From an uncultured Kineothrix sp. (GTDB taxonomy: Bacteria; Bacillota; Clostridia; Lachnospirales; Lachnospiraceae), in assembly GCA_910588855.1 (NCBI GenBank), contig CAJUSR010000008.1:62001-126000 (forward strand): a DNA stretch of 64,000 nucleotides. The letters are read 5' to 3'. This document shows, one piece after another, positions 60,521 to 64,000 of this stretch. Both the position numbers and the translations under genes were made by a program. The stretch's first letter is position 1; each line of letters opens with the position of its first letter. The notes under the pieces are model-generated. The model made no database searches and was not told the DNA's origin. It saw nothing but the letters and a program-made list of their open reading frames with translations.

Positions 60521-61285
60521 ACCCTGGGAACACCTCATTTTTTCCAAAACGCTTCACCGCCACTGTAAGTACCAGCACAAAAACCAGAATTGCACATGGT
60601 AAAAATGGGAACAGGTTAAAACCAGTGCTAACGCCCTTTGCCGTAAAATCATGCAGGAAGCAGGAAACCAAATACCCACTATAGCAATAAGGGTAAACAA
60701 CCCAAAACGGTGTATTTACTAATATTACACTGGGGATAACAAGAAGCATGTTTAAGTCGACGGATAGTAATGGTTTTACAAATAAAACCGTAATCGCCCA
60801 CATTGTCGCCACACTGAGGAGCATAGTAAAAAATAATCCGGCACACCACTTCAATAAATACATGACCAGTAATTCTTCTGTAATTCCTGTATTAATTGTT
60901 GCAATCAATCCTGTTATCACAAAAACAGCAAGAAAAAACATTTCCATAAGCAAATAAAAGAAAAGTACACAAACTTTGCGGCTGATAAGGCATAGCGGCT
61001 GACGGGTAAAGCTAACATTTTCCAAACTCCGTTGTTCCCCGTTTCGCGTTCCACAATCATCACGCATACAACTATCATGCTGAACAGAAGCAGATAATAG
61101 GCATAAACTAATGCGCTCTGAATAAACATAGATGCCCTTGCGTCTGTATATTCCGGTGAAAAATAATTTTGCAGGTTTGCCACGCCGGAAGCCACGACCA
61201 ACAACGGAGCTATAAAAATCAGAGGTATCTTTTTACCTCATTTTACTTTTATAAACTCAATTTTAAGCAGTTCTAAAAAGTTCAC
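60504..61285 (-). pseudogene. Broken lantibiotic-immunity-type ABC permease (MutE/EpiE-like)
   Basis: GTG 61285 behind GGGAGGTGTAGG starts NFLELLKIEFIKVK, is hit by an in-frame TGA, resumes as IFIAPLLVVASGVANLQNYF and SMIVVCVMIVERETGNNGVW, and then shifts frame near 60960 into MEMFFLAVFVITGLIATINT and LNMLLVIPSVILVNTPFWVV. The order matches the ABC-2-type immunity permeases of lantibiotic clusters, which protect a producer or give resistance. With a stop and a frameshift it is a pseudogene. Its 3' end touches the transposase fragment. Confidence 0.75.
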
Positions 61286-61317
61286 ACCCTACACCTCCCT
61301 ATTCGTAACGCAGGTAT

Positions 61318-61443
61318 TTAGTAGCCCATAATCCGAAAAAGGAAAATAGCTGTTCCAACCAGCAAAAAAATCACAACTATAATATCCGGCTGTGCGCTCA
61401 TTGCAACAGCGGGTTCTAATATAATCACAATGAACTCCTTAAA
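61318..61443 (-). pseudogene. C-terminal remnant of a hydrophobic protein upstream of the permease
   Basis: A minus-strand frame reads MSAQPDIIVVIFLLVGTAIF and LFRIMGY before a stop codon, 33 bp before the permease start. It looks like the membrane tail of a lost partner subunit. The frame has no start and cannot be assigned to a family. Confidence 0.35.
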
Positions 61444-61951
61444 TCTTTTTCCAATTTTATCTTTACTTCGGCAGCTCCGCCCAGTTCCGACGGATGCTGC
61501 GCTTTTATGTCAATTCCCATTCCCAAACCCCCCATTTTCCATTTCGTTTTGACCATAACAAAAGGACACTTCCCTAAAATTTTCTTTTAGAAAAATGTCC
61601 TTATCGTACAAAATATTGAATTGGATTTATGAGTACAACTATTCATTAACGCTCGTTATTCTTCGTTATGCGTTGTAAAATTGTTGTAAATTTGTTGTAG
61701 TTTACAAGTCCATGTACCGCAAACCCTTGATTTTACTGGATTCTTTAAGTAGTTGTCCGCATCGTCGGGAAATGATAATACTGTATTTTGTCTTTGTTTA
61801 TCTTTGTTTGTGCTTATACAAAATCCTATGTTTTCGGCACTTTCCCCCTCTTTTTTCGTTTGTCTTTGTTTGTCACGGCTCTTTAGATTGAGATAAAAAT
61901 TGAGATATAGGAAAACCGCCCGGCAATCCCGGAACGGCTCTCTTTATCAGA
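61444..61951. other. Non-coding region downstream of the integrase; probable left end of the mobile element
   Basis: About 500 bp. It holds three near 11-bp repeats around GTTGTA at 61671-61702 and three copies of TCTTTGTTT (61791, 61801, 61863), the kind of direct repeats that tyrosine integrases bind. The att core itself cannot be fixed without the other end. No tRNA is visible here. Confidence 0.5.
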
Positions 61952-63226
61952 TCAGCATATTTTTATTTTGCCTTGCAGATTTTCAAAGGATTCTTTCTTT
62001 TTGCTCTCCGTGGCTTCTGCGTATATGTTCATGGTAGTGCTTATATCGCTATGCCCCATAATCTCCTGAATGACTTTTATATTGGTTTCGTTCTCACAGA
62101 ACCGGGTACAAAAAGTGTGCCGGAGGTTGTGGACGGAAGAATGCCTGATAAGAATAGGCTCTCTGCGCTCCTGCCTTTCCCTTTCTTTCTCCTGCTTATT
62201 GTAAGCAGTGTATATCCTCTTTATTGCCCTGTTAATAGTCTGCGGATTATGTACATAGCCCTCACGGTTCGTAAAGATAAATCCGCTGTAACCGTCTATC
62301 ACAGTTTCGTTATATCCCCTCTGCATCTGCTGCCGCTTCTCCTGAAGCAACGCCCGGCGCACTTCGTCCAACATGGGGATTGTCCGGCATCCTGCACTTG
62401 TCTTTGGCGTTGTAATGTGCATTTCGCACTTTTCGCCCTGCTGCCGATACACACGGTATATCAGATTATGGTTGATGCTTATTGTTCGGCTCTCAAAATC
62501 TAAGTCCTGCCACCGCAAGCCGATAATCTCACCCACCCTGCACCCGGTTCCAAGAAACACTGTAAACAAGGGTAGCCAGTGCCTATAAATATCAGAGTTT
62601 GAAATATAATCAATAAAGGCTTCCTGCTCCTGTTCTGTCAATGCATGGCGTTTCGGTTTTTCCCAATTATGAGATTTCTTAATCTCTGCCATTACTCCAT
62701 CCGTGGGGTTACTCCTGATATATCCATCCCTTACCGCAAGGGTAAATACTGGATGCAGAATTGTATTGATGATTTCCATGCTGTTAGGCTTAAAGCCCTT
62801 TTCCCTGATAAGGCTGTTATAAAATGCCTTTACATCCGAATATTTGATACTGGCTACTTTCTTTCGCCCAATCTCACCTGATACATAATTTTCATACATA
62901 TACAGATAATTAGAGCGTGTGGAATCTTTCAACTCATATTTTCCTGCCATATACAAATCAAACATATCATTCAGGGTAATTTTGTTATTGGCAGCAGTTT
63001 TTATACCGTCCTCAACATCCCGGTCAATCTGCTTTATTTTCTCCCGTAGGCTTATATCGTCCCTCTTTCCGGGCGGCGTTCTGTCTGTTTCTACCAGTTT
63101 CCAACTATACACCGCACACCGCTTTCCTCTGCCGTCCATATACTGATAGCGGTAACGCCCATCTTTCATCTGATTTTCTCCATCCCTCAATATCCTGCCT
63201 TTGCTGTCTTTCCGCTTTTCTGCCAT
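61952..63226 (-). CDS. int: Tyrosine-type site-specific integrase
   Basis: 424 residues. An N-terminal arm-binding part (SKGRILRDGENQMKDGRYRY), a SAM-like core-binding domain (DSTRSNYLYMYENYVSGEIG) and the catalytic domain: Arg in GTGCRVGEIIGLRW, HNLRHTF with His and Arg, GHSDISTTMNIYAEA with the Tyr nucleophile. Layout and length fit integrases of Tn916-like elements. GGCGGTG precedes ATG. It points toward the left edge, so the element should extend to the right of the window. No excisionase gene is identified between it and the next genes. Confidence 0.93.
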   Translation of the reverse strand: MAEKRKDSKGRILRDGENQMKDGRYRYQYMDGRGKRCAVYSWKLVETDRTPPGKRDDISLREKIKQIDRDVEDGIKTAANNKITLNDMFDLYMAGKYELKDSTRSNYLYMYENYVSGEIGRKKVASIKYSDVKAFYNSLIREKGFKPNSMEIINTILHPVFTLAVRDGYIRSNPTDGVMAEIKKSHNWEKPKRHALTEQEQEAFIDYISNSDIYRHWLPLFTVFLGTGCRVGEIIGLRWQDLDFESRTISINHNLIYRVYRQQGEKCEMHITTPKTSAGCRTIPMLDEVRRALLQEKRQQMQRGYNETVIDGYSGFIFTNREGYVHNPQTINRAIKRIYTAYNKQEKERERQERREPILIRHSSVHNLRHTFCTRFCENETNIKVIQEIMGHSDISTTMNIYAEATESKKKESFENLQGKIKIC

Positions 63227-63297
63227 ACAAGCACCGCCTTTCTATAATGTGGGATAGGGCAGCAGGCATATAAGCCGCCACCCACGCCCTTATTACC

Positions 63298-63447
63298 TTA
63301 CCTGAAAATCAATACTGCTGCCTGAATGATGTTCCCGACCAGTGAGATAATCAATGCCACCCTGCATCGCCATAACTTCCTTTTTGCCATGCTGATAATC
63401 TCCGTTGCAAGGTTCTTTCCCTCTTTTTTCTTTGCTCTTAATTTCAT
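63298..63447 (-). CDS. Small membrane protein of the mobile element
   Basis: 49 residues: a basic N-terminus (MKLRAKKKEGKNLATEIISM) and one membrane helix near the end (VALIISLVGNIIQAAVLIF). ATG 63447 overlaps the stop codon of the gene before it (ATGA) and has GGAGGGG eight bases upstream. I do not recognise the family. The arrangement (171-residue gene, this, integrase) suggests cargo or control genes of the integrated element. Confidence 0.6.
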   Translation of the reverse strand: MKLRAKKKEGKNLATEIISMAKRKLWRCRVALIISLVGNIIQAAVLIFR

Positions 63448-63959
63448 GATAACCGCCCCTCCCATTCCAGCTTTCCACTTCCCAACAGATAACCCATAAA
63501 GTAGATATATGCCTGATCTGTACTCCATTCCTTAAACTTGAAATGTCCTTTATCTGCTAAATGTGACATAGCTTTCAGCAGTTCATCACAATAAGGGATT
63601 GACGGTTTATTCATGGCTTTTTCGATAATCGGGAAATACTCCTGCGCTATCTGTTCAGCAACTTTCTCACGCCCCTTTTTCAAGTATTCGCTGTGTGCCT
63701 CATGAATCTCGTTATACACCGCCCAGCCATACTTTTTGCAAATACTGTCCATAGTCCTGTTATTGATGAATTTCTTGTCACTTTCAATTAGCGATATGAA
63801 CCGCACAACCTCTTTTTCCGGCAGATTGTTATAATAAAGCGTGTCTTTGTTGCTCCATATTGCAAGCTGGTACTCTGCTACTGTAATCTTTTCACAATAC
63901 AGAACGTGCATTTGCATAGCAGATGGTAGTTCGTCAAAGGTGCATTTTATTAAATCCAT
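63444..63959 (-). CDS. Hypothetical protein of the mobile element
   Basis: 171 residues, soluble and mostly helical (MDLIKCTFDELPSAMQMHVL; AEQIAQEYFPIIEKAMNKPS; STDQAYIYFMGYLLGSGKLE). No catalytic motif or DNA-binding domain is evident. An AGAGAGGATTTG sequence lies before ATG 63959. It is translationally coupled to the 49-residue gene. Function unknown. Confidence 0.75.
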   Translation of the reverse strand: MDLIKCTFDELPSAMQMHVLYCEKITVAEYQLAIWSNKDTLYYNNLPEKEVVRFISLIESDKKFINNRTMDSICKKYGWAVYNEIHEAHSEYLKKGREKVAEQIAQEYFPIIEKAMNKPSIPYCDELLKAMSHLADKGHFKFKEWSTDQAYIYFMGYLLGSGKLEWEGRLS

Positions 63960-64000
63960 TTTCTTTCAAATCCTCTCTTTACTCCGGGCAGGGGAAATGT

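Noticed and set aside
60211..60684. An intact transposase
   Set aside because: Only the DNA-binding start is present; the later part of the frame is the reverse strand of the permease remnant.
61444..61951. A tRNA gene as integration target
   Set aside because: No cloverleaf or TTCGANTC-type arm could be read on either strand.

Overview
The window looks like the chromosome of a motile, low-to-moderate GC gut Clostridia, most likely a Lachnospiraceae. The clues are the clostridial late-flagellar gene order, AGGAGG-type ribosome binding sites almost everywhere, several class III flagellar promoters of the form TAAA-N16-CCGATAT, and a Firmicutes-type sialic acid operon. The species cannot be named from the sequence alone.

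Positions 1-22518 hold a large flagellin-glycan locus. The left part is on the plus strand: a GT2-TPR glycosyltransferase, a glycosyltransferase whose reading frame is broken in a C9 tract, a GT11 fucosyltransferase-like protein and a hexapeptide acyltransferase, with an FkbM methyltransferase on the minus strand. A long minus-strand run (22518 down to 5740) then encodes three CgeB-like glycosyltransferases, a TOD1/MUCI70-like enzyme, a GT2-methyltransferase fusion, a further GT, a FliB-type flagellin lysine methylase, a three-domain GT/GT8/FkbM protein, methyltransferases, a LicD phosphotransferase, a radical SAM-SPASM enzyme, an Asp/Glu racemase homologue, a SerB-like HAD phosphatase and a LicC-like nucleotidyltransferase. 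The last set resembles the machinery that places a phosphodiester-linked N-methylated amino acid on Clostridioides difficile type A flagellin.

Positions 22780-34358 are the late flagellar genes, all on the minus strand: flgM-flgN-flgK-flgK-flgL-fliW-csrA, flaG-fliD-fliS-fliT, then flagellin. Three sigma-28 promoters can be read, and the flagellin leader has a hairpin with GGA in its loop beside the ribosome binding site, the expected CsrA target. The full FlgM/sigma-28 and FliW/CsrA/flagellin control circuits are therefore visible in one stretch.

Positions 34685-44519 hold a chemoreceptor, an RpiR regulator and a divergent sialic acid catabolic locus: sugar-binding lipoprotein, two permeases and nanA leftward; nanE, yhcH and a ROK kinase rightward. 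A 26-bp tandem repeat array lies just before the kinase. Positions 44737-47429 carry an AmmeMemoRadiSam group and an acylphosphatase. Positions 47775-58871 carry small regulatory and stress modules: LytTR/DUF3021/CPBP, BlaI/BlaR1-like, a two-component system with a MacB-like ABC transporter, a uracil-DNA glycosylase homologue and a WYL regulator.

The right end (58900-64000) is accessory and decayed: dispersed repeats, a pentapeptide remnant, a truncated P-loop NTPase, a transposase fragment, a broken lantibiotic-immunity-type permease, and a tyrosine integrase with two cargo genes that appears to open an integrated mobile element continuing beyond the window. A 192-bp MITE-like element with 12-bp flanking direct repeats lies at 51708-51899. 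No rRNA, tRNA or CRISPR array was recognised.
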